A stretch of 64,000 bases of DNA from Asterella californica. Lineage: Eukaryota > Streptophyta > Marchantiopsida > Marchantiales > Aytoniaceae. How positions within the stretch are numbered: position 1 is the first letter of the stretch; every line of letters starts with the position of its first letter. A model generated the notes under the pieces. The model did not search any database and was not told the DNA's origin. It worked only from the letters and a program-made list of their open reading frames with translations. The stretch is taken from the NCBI GenBank assembly GCA_036924285.1, contig JAYKYS010000001.1, forward strand, positions 33,541,501-33,605,500. Direction: 5' to 3'. A program made the position numbers and the translations under genes. Below are positions 44,285 through 53,996 of this stretch, piece by piece.

Positions 44285-45985
44285 TGTCGAGGCGAGAGTT
44301 TCCTGGGAAGGGCGAACCTTCTAGCTGTGATACGATCGTGAAGAGGAGGGCGAAAACAACACACGAAATACGGATCGCAAGAAATCACACCACCACGTTC
44401 TCGATCTGGCCAGGATAAAACACACGGCGTGCAAGTAGATCTTCAACTCCAGATCATGCAGATTGAAAAGCTCACGCTCAATAACTCAGAATATCAGAAA
44501 ACTGCTCCTGTGAAGCACCAGCGCGTTCACCTAGAAGCTTCCCGTTTTCTTTTCAGAAAGACGTGCGTACAAGTTGTAGGTCTCCTATCTACTCGATTCT
44601 GTTCTCTACTCTCAATCCCTCGATATCAAAAAACTCATCAGACAGAAGTTCTCTTCAGACGTAACCTCTGTGTCAAAATCTTCTCCTCAGCTCTACTGTT
44701 TCTCTCTACTCGATAGCTCTCGCACGGTAAGCTCTACTCTGCTCGATGATCGACAATCTGCGATAATGCCATAATGCCTGAGAATTCTCTCCCTCTGGAG
44801 TACACCCCTCTGGGTTTTCCTCCACCCTACGTAACCTTCAGTGTCACCTGGCAGGGATAAAAGACGCCCTAAACAGATGGCAACAGAAAAATAAATCACT
44901 GATAATATATCTACACGTAAGAAGACTATTTCACTAAGCCTCGCAGGTTCATCTGTACGGACGGCCACCGTCTCGGCTGTACAGTCAGCATCTGACACCT
45001 CCACTCGAAGTAACTCCACCACGGCTACCTCTGGCCACCGGAATCACCTCGTTCTGACACGTGGAGCCCGAGTTATCATCATTGTCGTTTCTCGGCCCCC
45101 TTAAACTTTGAAGTGCCGTAAGTATTGCCTCAGGTATCAGTTTCACTTGATTTTTCGACCCAAGTGAATAATATTTCGAACTCTACATTTTTCTACAAAA
45201 GAATTGGTACCGACTTGGAGTATCTTTGATGTCATCTCGCTACCCCAGGACTTAGAGGGCCGCAACCGAATTCGTACTAATTACCCCGCCAACCCGAAGG
45301 TGAGAGGTCCATTTCGAAACCCGGTGGTAATCTCCCTCTAGCATCCACACTAGGTGACTGCACTAGTGCAGGGGTAGACGTTTAAGGGACATCTAGTGTC
45401 CCGCCCCTAGGCAACTTGGTGCCCCTCATATTCCCCCGAAGGGGCCAGCCTACTCCAAGCCGGTTGTGAGTCTGAAGGGATTTGATCCGGAGACCTCCTC
45501 CCTACAAGTTTCTCAGCTACACCACGGAAGCTGATCTCACAACTGGTTTTGAAGACCAGTTTCTAAGCTAATATGCTAGAAAGCTGCGGTATTTCGTCTT
45601 TCCTTTGCTAACACGAAGTGCCATAACTTTCTCTATACATGCTCTTTTTGTACATTTCGAATTTTAATCAAATACTACATACTACAATCTACATGAGAAA
45701 AATCTAAAAAGTATTTTTCGAACTCACTCTGATTTATGGTAAAATTCCCGGTATCAGAAATCTTGTAGAAGAACCCCAAGTAACTTTTCGCCTGCAACTC
45801 CGTTTGCAACTTTTGAACATACCACGGTGATCAGCGCGACGAGACCTACGCCGTGGTGTTTTCAGATTTTCGAATGGACACTTCCTCCAGAATCGACTTC
45901 TCTGAGGTCTTAGCTTCACTCAGAGAGACTAACTTCTAACTGAGAGGTGAATTATTCACTATATGGAATAATTCACATCACGACA
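44285..45985 (-). repeat. 3' LTR
   Basis: 1,701-bp LTR, TGTCG at one end and CGACA at the other. Carries a tRNA-like block at 45463..45543 (minus). Open frames on either strand inside it recur identically in the other LTR and have no domain. Confidence 0.95.
45463..45543 (-). repeat. tRNA-like / SINE-head-like block in the LTR
   Basis: On the minus strand GTTGTGAG and CTCACAAC (8-bp perfect stem) enclose 65 nt. That interior holds a box-A-like TAGCTGAGAAACTTG and a box-B-like GGATCAAATCC, total 81 nt, the size of a tRNA. Downstream DNA to about 45230 looks like a SINE body. Repeated in the other LTR at 53474..53554. No intact cloverleaf, so not called a tRNA gene. Confidence 0.35.
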
Positions 45986-46002
45986 TCCACCCTCTCCAAA
46001 CC
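45986..46002 (-). other. Polypurine tract
   Basis: Minus strand reads GGTTTGGAGAGGGTGGA immediately before the 3' LTR's TGTCG, the expected place for plus-strand priming. Confidence 0.65.
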
Positions 46003-46031
46003 TGCACATCCTCTGGCATGTGCCAACCTCT

Positions 46032-49000
46032 TCATCCTTCTGTCTGCTCTTCATCATCATTACTCTCGTCCGCCTCAACCTCTTCAGTAGCCGAGGCGTC
46101 TTCATCTCTCGTCATCCTCTGCTCAGACTCCAGAAAGTTGAACAAATCTACTGTTCCTCCACGTTGTTTGAACAACTTCACTCGTTTGCCAGCCACAGAT
46201 AGTTTCAAAGGAGTACCATCTAGCTCTCGTAAACTATAAGTGGCATTCTCATAAACATCTAACACAACATAAGGCCCGAACCATCTTCGCGAGAACTTAC
46301 GAAGTGTAGAATGCTGGTTCTCCAGCGTGCTATCATACACCAGAACCCAATCACCAACACGTATTGGCTTTGGTCGTAGTCGGTGAGTCTTGTCGAAACG
46401 CTCCTTGTTTCTAACTCGAGCCACCTTCAGCTTCTCTTGCGCCTCAGCAAGATCCTCCTCCCTTCGCTCCAACTGCCTAGTTCGTAAAGCAAGGAGTGAA
46501 GTATGATCTATATCATCTTCCCACGGTAGAGTAGCCCACGTAGGAAAGTCCTCCTCAGCAGGCATGATCGGCTTCTGCCCCAACATAAGCTCAACTGACA
46601 TATAGCCAGTCGTGGTACAGTGTGTAGTTCTATCAGCCCATAAAGAAAATGGAAGCAGCCTCGGCCACTCTCTAGGCCTACCATCACATGCTTTTACTAA
46701 AGCGTGAACGATAGAAGGGTGTCCTCGTTCGCTCTTACCAATGCCTTCTGGATTCATGGCAGTAGTAAGCCGAAGCTTTACTCCATAGCGAGCAAAGAAC
46801 TCCTTCGCTTCTGCACCTCTCAACTCACCTCTATCTGCTCGTAGTCTTCCAACAGATCCATAACGACAGATAATATCTTCCAGCACGAATCTACATATGT
46901 TCTCTGTAGTCTTCGTTCGCAGTGCTCGTCCCTCCACGTAGTTGGAGAGATCTTCTCGAGCTAACACCAAGTAGCGCATCCCCCACAGTCCCGGCGGCAT
47001 CATCACAAGATCAAGGACCCACGAAAAATGAATACTAGGTGGGTAGGTAGGTACAAGTCCATCTCTGTAACGGACTTTAGAGTAGAACTGGCAGTGCAGA
47101 CACGACCCAACAAAATCCACTACGTCTTGATACAAACCTTTCCACCAGTATCGCTCCTTCATCTTCGTGTATGTAGCCCAAACTCCACGGTGTCCAGCCC
47201 ACAAGGTGTCATGAAACTCCTTCAGCAGATTCAGCTTCGTCGGTTGATCATCCACTACTCTAGCCAACATCCCATCTCTTCTCTTCGGACGTTTCCACAG
47301 ATAACCTTCACGTAGAAGGTAACCGTACGCTTTTCTTCTGATCTCCTTGAACTCTGCATCACTCCATCCTTCTCTTCTGCATAATAAACTCAGATAATAG
47401 CCGATATCGCGGAACTTTTCCGTGTAGAACTCTTCGTAGAACGGCAATGGTTCCAAGTCTGAAGTCTGCTGACCAACTTGGCACCAAACATCTCTCTTCT
47501 CTTCATCTTCGACTTCTGTAATCATCTCATCCTCATCTGTATAACGAGCCCTAGATAACATGTCTACAACAGGATTATCCTTTCCTGCTATATGTTTCAA
47601 CTCAGGGTTCATACTCCGGATATAAGCAATCCATCGTAGCATTGCTATGTCTGGAGTATTACAGTTTGCTATCATACCTAGCAAAGGCAAACAGTCTGTT
47701 TCTAGTATCACACGTGCACCTATCAAGAACTCTCGGTCTACCTTCATAGCAGTAACAGCTCCCCACAACTCTCGTTTCACTTGAGGATAGTTACGTTGCC
47801 TATCTGTTAAGATCCGAGCCCCAAACCTTGAAACAAACCGCACGCCTTCTGCATCTTCTTGACCGACTGCCCATCCAATCGCCTTTGGACTCGTGTCAAC
47901 AGTCAGTATGATAGGTCTTCCGCTCTCGTAGCTAAGTCTCCTTAGTACAGGTGGAGACTTCAGAATCTCTTTCAGCTGCTCCATCGTCTCGTGATGTTCT
48001 TGCCGCCAAGTAAACCTCTTTCCCTTCCTCAGGAGTGCATACAGAGGCTCGAAAATGTGTGCATAATGAGGAATACTCACACGAAAGAACACACAAGCTC
48101 CTAAGAATCGGCGAACCTCAGTGATGTTGGTACAGTCTGCTATCCTTGTTATAGCATCTACCTTCTCTGGGTTCGGCCGTCTTCCAAAAGTACCGCATAA
48201 GTGACCAACCACCACAATCTCTGACATTCCAAAACGAGATTTGGTACCGGACAAAGTGAGGTGTACCTTTTCCAAGCGCATCAAAATCTTCTCCACATCT
48301 CGGATGTGGTCTGCAACGAACTTTCTGCAACCATCAGCAGTCATAGTTTCGTCCTTGTCCTCCACCAGACAGCCTTTCATGGGGATATCATCAAGAAATG
48401 GAATAGTAACCTCAGGTACAAACTCTCGTAACACCTTATGCATCGCGTTTTGCATATGAGCTACTGAGTTTGTCGCACCCTGAGGAAGAGTACACATCCG
48501 CATCAACCCCAAAGGTGTACGCATGGTAGTCAAGTCTCTACTCTCTAAAGCAAGCTGAAACTGATCGTAACCTGAAAACAAATCTCCAATAGAATAGATA
48601 GATCTTCCAGCAAATGCCTCGGCTACTTCATCAACCACAGGTCCTGTCCCCACGTTTCGAATCGTGATGTTGTTGGCAGGCTGTAAGTCTTGGATGAAGC
48701 GTAAAGCTCCTGTCTTCTTAGGTACTGTGAACCATCGGCTAGAGTACGGAGCCATAGATGGTTCAAGAATACCCATCCGCATCCTCTCCTTCAGTAAGTC
48801 AATAACCTTCGGTAGCAAGGCACGAGGGACTGGAATCGGCTTCAAGTCCCAAGGTACGTGAGGAACAGTGAAGATAACCATCGGAGCTATCACACTAGGA
48901 TCCACACAACCAATCTCTCCAGCTGAGAAAGAAAATGCCTTACCATGATTAACTATCATCTGCTCAAAAGCTCGTTTCTCCACTTCAGTCAAGAAGCCAC

Positions 49001-49631
49001 CCCCTCCTATCTGGAGCTGCTCGAGTGTCTCTTGAGTAAACTCGTGTCCTATCTGTTTAGGATCTCTCAGTACAGGCTCAGTGGCCGCTAACTCCATCTG
49101 CTGCTGTGAATCAACAGGTAACTGGGTCGCCACTGGTTTCACCTTCTTCGCTACAGTTTTGTATTTGGTGTGAACCTCTGCTTCTTCACGAGAGCCACAC
49201 CAGCAGATTGCATCCTTCCATCCACTCTCCAGTCTCGGATGAGGACGAGATTGCAAGCACGAGGCAATCTCCTCATAGACCTTACGAGAGTGGATAGGGA
49301 TCACCACTCTTCCTCCCATCTGCTCCATCGACTTATCTACATCATCCAGCCAACGAACAAAAGACTGTGCCCCTACAAACTCCTCGTAAACACCAGAAAT
49401 CATCTCACCTTCACTCAGAACTCCTGTACAGTGCAGATTTTCTGCATACTTCTCCATCTGCCTCCTACTCTTCTCAGTCAAATCCTCTACTCGCGTGAAC
49501 TCACTCCAATCATCAGAACTGAAAGTCATCAAACCAGATTTCCAACTATGTACAGTGTAGCAGTTTTCAGAATCTTGAGCAACCTCTTCGTCAGCCTGCT
49601 GTGATCCCACAGGCTGCTCAAGCGGGATCAT
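46032..49631 (-). CDS. pol: Gypsy pol: reverse transcriptase, RNase H, integrase
   Basis: 1,199 codons from ATG 49631, open upstream to about 49690 so it can be entered by -1 frameshifting from gag-pro. RT about residues 290-460 with LPQGATNSV and a catalytic FLDD in place of the commoner YVDD. RNase H about 575-695 with TVDTS, ELWG, ETDCLPL and KDNPVVDMLSR. Integrase zinc-binding HHCC at about 806-847, then DDE core (LDLV, RADRGEL, KSERGH) to about 970 and a GPYVVLDV module near 1120. No stops or frameshifts. The RT wording resembles Gypsy elements I associate with fungi as well as non-seed plants (memory, not a search). Confidence 0.95.
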   Translation of the reverse strand: MIPLEQPVGSQQADEEVAQDSENCYTVHSWKSGLMTFSSDDWSEFTRVEDLTEKSRRQMEKYAENLHCTGVLSEGEMISGVYEEFVGAQSFVRWLDDVDKSMEQMGGRVVIPIHSRKVYEEIASCLQSRPHPRLESGWKDAICWCGSREEAEVHTKYKTVAKKVKPVATQLPVDSQQQMELAATEPVLRDPKQIGHEFTQETLEQLQIGGGGFLTEVEKRAFEQMIVNHGKAFSFSAGEIGCVDPSVIAPMVIFTVPHVPWDLKPIPVPRALLPKVIDLLKERMRMGILEPSMAPYSSRWFTVPKKTGALRFIQDLQPANNITIRNVGTGPVVDEVAEAFAGRSIYSIGDLFSGYDQFQLALESRDLTTMRTPLGLMRMCTLPQGATNSVAHMQNAMHKVLREFVPEVTIPFLDDIPMKGCLVEDKDETMTADGCRKFVADHIRDVEKILMRLEKVHLTLSGTKSRFGMSEIVVVGHLCGTFGRRPNPEKVDAITRIADCTNITEVRRFLGACVFFRVSIPHYAHIFEPLYALLRKGKRFTWRQEHHETMEQLKEILKSPPVLRRLSYESGRPIILTVDTSPKAIGWAVGQEDAEGVRFVSRFGARILTDRQRNYPQVKRELWGAVTAMKVDREFLIGARVILETDCLPLLGMIANCNTPDIAMLRWIAYIRSMNPELKHIAGKDNPVVDMLSRARYTDEDEMITEVEDEEKRDVWCQVGQQTSDLEPLPFYEEFYTEKFRDIGYYLSLLCRREGWSDAEFKEIRRKAYGYLLREGYLWKRPKRRDGMLARVVDDQPTKLNLLKEFHDTLWAGHRGVWATYTKMKERYWWKGLYQDVVDFVGSCLHCQFYSKVRYRDGLVPTYPPSIHFSWVLDLVMMPPGLWGMRYLVLAREDLSNYVEGRALRTKTTENICRFVLEDIICRYGSVGRLRADRGELRGAEAKEFFARYGVKLRLTTAMNPEGIGKSERGHPSIVHALVKACDGRPREWPRLLPFSLWADRTTHCTTTGYMSVELMLGQKPIMPAEEDFPTWATLPWEDDIDHTSLLALRTRQLERREEDLAEAQEKLKVARVRNKERFDKTHRLRPKPIRVGDWVLVYDSTLENQHSTLRKFSRRWFGPYVVLDVYENATYSLRELDGTPLKLSVAGKRVKLFKQRGGTVDLFNFLESEQRMTRDEDASATEEVEADESNDDEEQTEG

Positions 49632-49666
49632 AGTAACAGCAGATCCTTCACTTTTGGTATCCCGGC

Positions 49667-51724
49667 CTACAAGAGTGGTTTCAGAAAACCCTTACTCCTA
49701 CAGATAGGAGAATCTCTCAAAGTTTGTCTGTTTCGTTCGTGGTTCGTACGAACGGTCAGAAACTGAACAGAACGTCTGTCATCTGGACTACGGATCCTAG
49801 CATAGTGAGATCCATCATCCATCACCTTCGTCTCCATTCTAACTGCGGTGATATAAGGCTGACCAAGAATCACAGGGTATGAAGCAAAAGACTGTACGAA
49901 GAAGTGCGGATCTACCTCCACATCACCCAGCTTCACCCTCACGTTAGGACAAGCGCCGTATAACTCACCCTTCTGGTTGTTTGCAGCTCGTAGCACCCAA
50001 CCATGGTTCAGTTCGATAGGCCACTGACCTCTCTCATACACTTCTCGTGACATGATGTTGATCTCTGAACCGTGATCAACCAACGCAGCAACAGGTTCAA
50101 GACTTCCAAGGCGAACTCGTGTAGCAGTCGTAGCACGAGCCCAGTGTCTTTTTCTGAAGTCGCTATCAGTAGCTGGACTCTCATCGCCAGCTTCACCATC
50201 CTCAAACTCAACAGTGTTGGTACCAGCAACTAACGCTTCTTGCTGGTACTCTGTATCATCAGCTTCCTGAAAATGCACCTTGCCGAATTCTGCGTCATTA
50301 ACAGAAGCTCCTATAACATCTATCATCTGACTTTCTACTTGCTCGGACATCACCTGTCTCTTCCGCTTGATGATGTCGATGATCAGCTCGTGAAACTGCC
50401 TCTTCGCAATACCAAGAACCTCCCGAAGAGAAAACTCGATTCGTGCGTCAAGTATTCTGTGCTCTAGGATACTCTTGAGATCAGTTGAAGTCTCAATATC
50501 AGCTGCCAACTTGTAAGTCGGTCCCTTCCCCTTCTCTTGGGCAGTGAACCGTCTACCAGCAGTCGTTGGCTCCTGCTGGGATCTCTGCACGTCCTCCATC
50601 GGACCTGGTGTAGGTGGAGGAGCTGCAGAAGTAGACGGGATGTCTTCTGGAGGAGCTGCTCGTCTCCTTGTGACTCTCCGCTTGTCCCCAGTCTCCTCTG
50701 GAACTCCAGTATCAAGTTCAGAGGCTTCTCGCCGCCTCTTCTCCTCCACAGAAGCATCCTGCCAGTGAACGTGTCTATCCACGTCCAAGAATTCTTTGAT
50801 AGACGCAGCATCAACAGGATCTCCCCACCCTGTGACCCTACGGATAGTTTCTGCTCCTCTCTTCAGTACTTCAGAAGGAACTTGAACAGGTTTCTTCTCA
50901 GTAGTCCTATCTAGCAACGTAGGACTAGAAGAAACTTCAATATGACCGGCATATACATCAGGATTTACCGGTGGTGTCATCAGTGCATGTACAGTTGCAG
51001 CAGCTGTAATCTGAGGTAGACTCCTCATGCCTCCTCGTCCAAACTGTGTGCTTAGCGGCTCTCCAGTAGAAGAAAGGTGCAGCCTACCGTTCTGGTAGCG
51101 AACCACACCATCTCGCAGAGCAGCCGTCAACTCTTGACAGTCCCCTCGGAAATGATCTTGACTGTCACACCAGATACATCTACGAACAGGAGCACCTCCT
51201 GGACGTGCAACAGCAGGCGCCGGTGGCTGCTCTCTCTGCAGGCCAGCTAACTCCACCTTCAGTTCTCTCATCTGCCGAATCAAATCTCCGATCTGGTTCT
51301 GTTGTCCATGGTTCTCTGCATGTCTCTGAACCGGTGCCCTTTGTGCAGGAACTGGCACCACTGGTATCAAAGGTACTGCAGCCGGTACAACAGGTCTGGG
51401 AGCAGGAGCCGGAGGTTGCTGTACTTGCGGAGCAATGCGAGGTTGAGCGGTCACTTCTGCAAGTGGACGTCCTCCCACAGCCACTCTTCCACGTCTTTGT
51501 CTCGTCAATACAGCCACAGCATCCTCAACTCTCCCCCAATCCATAGTAACTCCTTCTTCAGCCGATCGGTCAGCCAACATAAAGCATAACCGATCTGCCG
51601 TAGCATCATCGGTAGCTTGCAGGAAAAGTTCAGTTCTCCTAGCATCTAGAGTTATGCGCTCTAGAGTTGAGAGTTGTCGGTATCTCCGATCAAACTCTCT
51701 CAGCATCTCATTCAGATTCATCAT
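49667..51724 (-). CDS. gag-pro: Gypsy gag (C-terminal part) and aspartic protease
   Basis: 685 codons, in the same frame as the upstream gag ORF and separated from it only by a TAG and four codons. Starts in capsid-like sequence (LNEMLREFDRRYRQLS). A Pro/Ala-rich linker leads to a CCHC knuckle (CIWCDSQDHFRGDC, about 183-196), and a long charged region to the protease near 549 (ALVDHGSEINIM, then VILGQPYI). The active site is DHG rather than DTG/DSG. Ends at 49667, overlapping pol by about 20 nt in the -1 frame. The Met at 51724 is unlikely to be a natural start, since it would begin inside the capsid domain. Confidence 0.9.
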   Translation of the reverse strand: MMNLNEMLREFDRRYRQLSTLERITLDARRTELFLQATDDATADRLCFMLADRSAEEGVTMDWGRVEDAVAVLTRQRRGRVAVGGRPLAEVTAQPRIAPQVQQPPAPAPRPVVPAAVPLIPVVPVPAQRAPVQRHAENHGQQNQIGDLIRQMRELKVELAGLQREQPPAPAVARPGGAPVRRCIWCDSQDHFRGDCQELTAALRDGVVRYQNGRLHLSSTGEPLSTQFGRGGMRSLPQITAAATVHALMTPPVNPDVYAGHIEVSSSPTLLDRTTEKKPVQVPSEVLKRGAETIRRVTGWGDPVDAASIKEFLDVDRHVHWQDASVEEKRRREASELDTGVPEETGDKRRVTRRRAAPPEDIPSTSAAPPPTPGPMEDVQRSQQEPTTAGRRFTAQEKGKGPTYKLAADIETSTDLKSILEHRILDARIEFSLREVLGIAKRQFHELIIDIIKRKRQVMSEQVESQMIDVIGASVNDAEFGKVHFQEADDTEYQQEALVAGTNTVEFEDGEAGDESPATDSDFRKRHWARATTATRVRLGSLEPVAALVDHGSEINIMSREVYERGQWPIELNHGWVLRAANNQKGELYGACPNVRVKLGDVEVDPHFFVQSFASYPVILGQPYITAVRMETKVMDDGSHYARIRSPDDRRSVQFLTVRTNHERNRQTLRDSPICRSKGFLKPLL
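49685..49691 (-). promoter_or_regulatory. -1 ribosomal frameshift site GGGUUUU
   Basis: In the gag-pro frame the minus strand reads AAG GGT TTT CTG, i.e. G GGU UUU, an exact X XXY YYZ heptamer. Slipping back one base continues GGG TTT TCT GAA ACC into the pol frame, open without a stop to ATG 49631 and beyond. The zero-frame stop follows 18 nt later. Confidence 0.75.
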
Positions 51725-51736
51725 ACGACCAGGTTG

Positions 51737-52219
51737 CTACTCAACCCAGTCCAGAAACGTTCTCCTAGTAACTCTCTCTGAATCTTCTTCGAGAAACTCC
51801 TCTCGAAGAGATCGCTCAAAACTCATCCACACACCTAGATTCCTTCTCTGTATGTCCCTAACTTGGTCCCGCAACTCAGGAATTACAGCTAACTCAAAAC
51901 AGGATATCATCTCTATATCAGTAACTCTAATCAGTTCCATCTCTCCTCGGTACTCACGCAGATACCTAGAAATGTCTCTACCTTCAAACCTTCCACATCT
52001 ATTAACTACTGCTTGCAAAGCTTTGGTAGATCTCAACTCACCTCCTCCAACGATCGGATGTTGTTGGACCAAGGCCGCAAGCGTCTTCAGGATCTCAGCT
52101 GTATCGAGACCAGATGCAGATGTCGCAGCAGTCGCAGGTGCAACAGCAGGTGCTGCAGCAAACGTAGATGCAGCAGCCGTAGAGGTAGCACCAGCAGCGC
52201 TTCCGCTCTTCCGATCCAT
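51737..52219 (-). CDS. gag: Gypsy gag N-terminal part, ends at in-frame UAG
   Basis: 160 codons from ATG 52219, starting about 77 nt inside the 5' LTR. Ala/Ser/Thr-rich N-terminus, then capsid-like helical sequence (GRDISRYLREYRGEMELI to RRTFLDWVE). It stops at TAG (51739..51737), followed by CAA CCT and continuous frame into the 685-codon ORF. Either a nonsense mutation in an otherwise intact young copy or a programmed leaky stop (UAG CAA CC- resembles the CARYYA readthrough context). Confidence 0.85.
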   Translation of the reverse strand: MDRKSGSAAGATSTAAASTFAAAPAVAPATAATSASGLDTAEILKTLAALVQQHPIVGGGELRSTKALQAVVNRCGRFEGRDISRYLREYRGEMELIRVTDIEMISCFELAVIPELRDQVRDIQRRNLGVWMSFERSLREEFLEEDSERVTRRTFLDWVE

Positions 52220-52273
52220 CTTCTTCTTCGTCTTTGGAACTCAACTTCACGGTCAATCACCCCAAGAAGCCTC

Positions 52274-52288
52274 TCAGTGGAAGCACCA
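52274..52288 (-). other. Candidate primer-binding site
   Basis: Minus strand reads TGGTGCTTCCACTGA a few bases after the 5' LTR end. TGG start fits a tRNA 3' CCA end, but it is not the usual initiator-Met complement (TGGTATCAGAGC), so the primer tRNA is unknown. Confidence 0.4.
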
Positions 52289-52295
52289 GATTGTT

Positions 52296-53996
52296 TGTCG
52301 AGGCGAGAGTTTCCTGGGAAGGGCGAACCTTCTAGCTGTGATACGATCGTGAAGAGGAGGGCGAAAACAACACACGAAATACGGATCGCAAGAAATCACA
52401 CCACCACGTTCTCGATCTGGCCAGGATAAAACACACGGCGTGCAAGTAGATCTTCAACTCCAGATCATGCAGATTGAAAAGCTCACGCTCAATAACTCAG
52501 AATATCAGAAAACTGCTCCTGTGAAGCACCAGCGCGTTCACCTAGAAGCTTCCCGTTTTCTTTTCAGAAAGACGTGCGTACAAGTTGTAGGTCTCCTATC
52601 TACTCGATTCTGTTCTCTACTCTCAATCCCTCGATATCAAAAAACTCATCAGACAGAAGTTCTCTTCAGACGTAACCTCTGTGTCAAAATCTTCTCCTCA
52701 GCTCTACTGTTTCTCTCTACTCGATAGCTCTCGCACGGTAAGCTCTACTCTGCTCGATGATCGACAATCTGCGATAATGCCATAATGCCTGAGAATTCTC
52801 TCCCTCTGGAGTACACCCCTCTGGGTTTTCCTCCACCCTACGTAACCTTCAGTGTCACCTGGCAGGGATAAAAGACGCCCTAAACAGATGGCAACAGAAA
52901 AATAAATCACTGATAATATATCTACACGTAAGAAGACTATTTCACTAAGCCTCGCAGGTTCATCTGTACGGACGGCCACCGTCTCGGCTGTACAGTCAGC
53001 ATCTGACACCTCCACTCGAAGTAACTCCACCACGGCTACCTCTGGCCACCGGAATCACCTCGTTCTGACACGTGGAGCCCGAGTTATCATCATTGTCGTT
53101 TCTCGGCCCCCTTAAACTTTGAAGTGCCGTAAGTATTGCCTCAGGTATCAGTTTCACTTGATTTTTCGACCCAAGTGAATAATATTTCGAACTCTACATT
53201 TTTCTACAAAAGAATTGGTACCGACTTGGAGTATCTTTGATGTCATCTCGCTACCCCAGGACTTAGAGGGCCGCAACCGAATTCGTACTAATTACCCCGC
53301 CAACCCGAAGGTGAGAGGTCCATTTCGAAACCCGGTGGTAATCTCCCTCTAGCATCCACACTAGGTGACTGCACTAGTGCAGGGGTAGACGTTTAAGGGA
53401 CATCTAGTGTCCCGCCCCTAGGCAACTTGGTGCCCCTCATATTCCCCCGAAGGGGCCAGCCTACTCCAAGCCGGTTGTGAGTCTGAAGGGATTTGATCCG
53501 GAGACCTCCTCCCTACAAGTTTCTCAGCTACACCACGGAAGCTGATCTCACAACTGGTTTTGAAGACCAGTTTCTAAGCTAATATGCTAGAAAGCTGCGG
53601 TATTTCGTCTTTCCTTTGCTAACACGAAGTGCCATAACTTTCTCTATACATGCTCTTTTTGTACATTTCGAATTTTAATCAAATACTACATACTACAATC
53701 TACATGAGAAAAATCTAAAAAGTATTTTTCGAACTCACTCTGATTTATGGTAAAATTCCCGGTATCAGAAATCTTGTAGAAGAACCCCAAGTAACTTTTC
53801 GCCTGCAACTCCGTTTGCAACTTTTGAACATACCACGGTGATCAGCGCGACGAGACCTACGCCGTGGTGTTTTCAGATTTTCGAATGGACACTTCCTCCA
53901 GAATCGACTTCTATGAGGTCTTAGCTTCACTCAGAGAGACTAACTTCTAACTGAGAGGTGAATTATTCACTATGTGGAATAATTCACATCACGACA
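52296..53996 (-). repeat. 5' LTR
   Basis: Same 1,701 bp as 44285..45985 with about two substitutions. Should hold the element's promoter (minus strand). Confidence 0.95.

Larger units (their letters stand above)
44285..53996 (-). mobile_element. Ty3/Gypsy LTR retrotransposon, minus orientation (9.7 kb)
   Basis: LTRs 44285..45985 and 52296..53996 (1,701 bp each, TGTCG...CGACA) flank gag, protease and pol on the minus strand; the 5' LTR is therefore the right one. ACGC precedes the left LTR (44281..44284) and follows the right one (53997..54000), a 4-bp target duplication. I see only about two LTR differences (near 45892 and 45964 against 53903 and 53975), so insertion is recent. Order protease-RT-RNaseH-integrase makes it Ty3/Gypsy. 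No chromodomain seen after the GPY/F module. Confidence 0.95.

Noticed and set aside
44429..45022. ORFs inside the LTRs (95 and 109 codons)
   Set aside because: Repeated identically in the other LTR at 52440..53033; they are LTR sequence without recognisable domains, on the opposite strand or without a start in context.
45463..45543. Functional tRNA gene in the LTR
   Set aside because: Box A/B-like motifs and an 8-bp end stem are present, but I could not fold a proper anticodon or T arm; kept only as tRNA-like.
51205..52429. Long + frames over gag (for example 232 codons at 51654)
   Set aside because: Antisense shadows of the minus-strand gag ORFs; they consist of Ser/Arg-rich complement codons.
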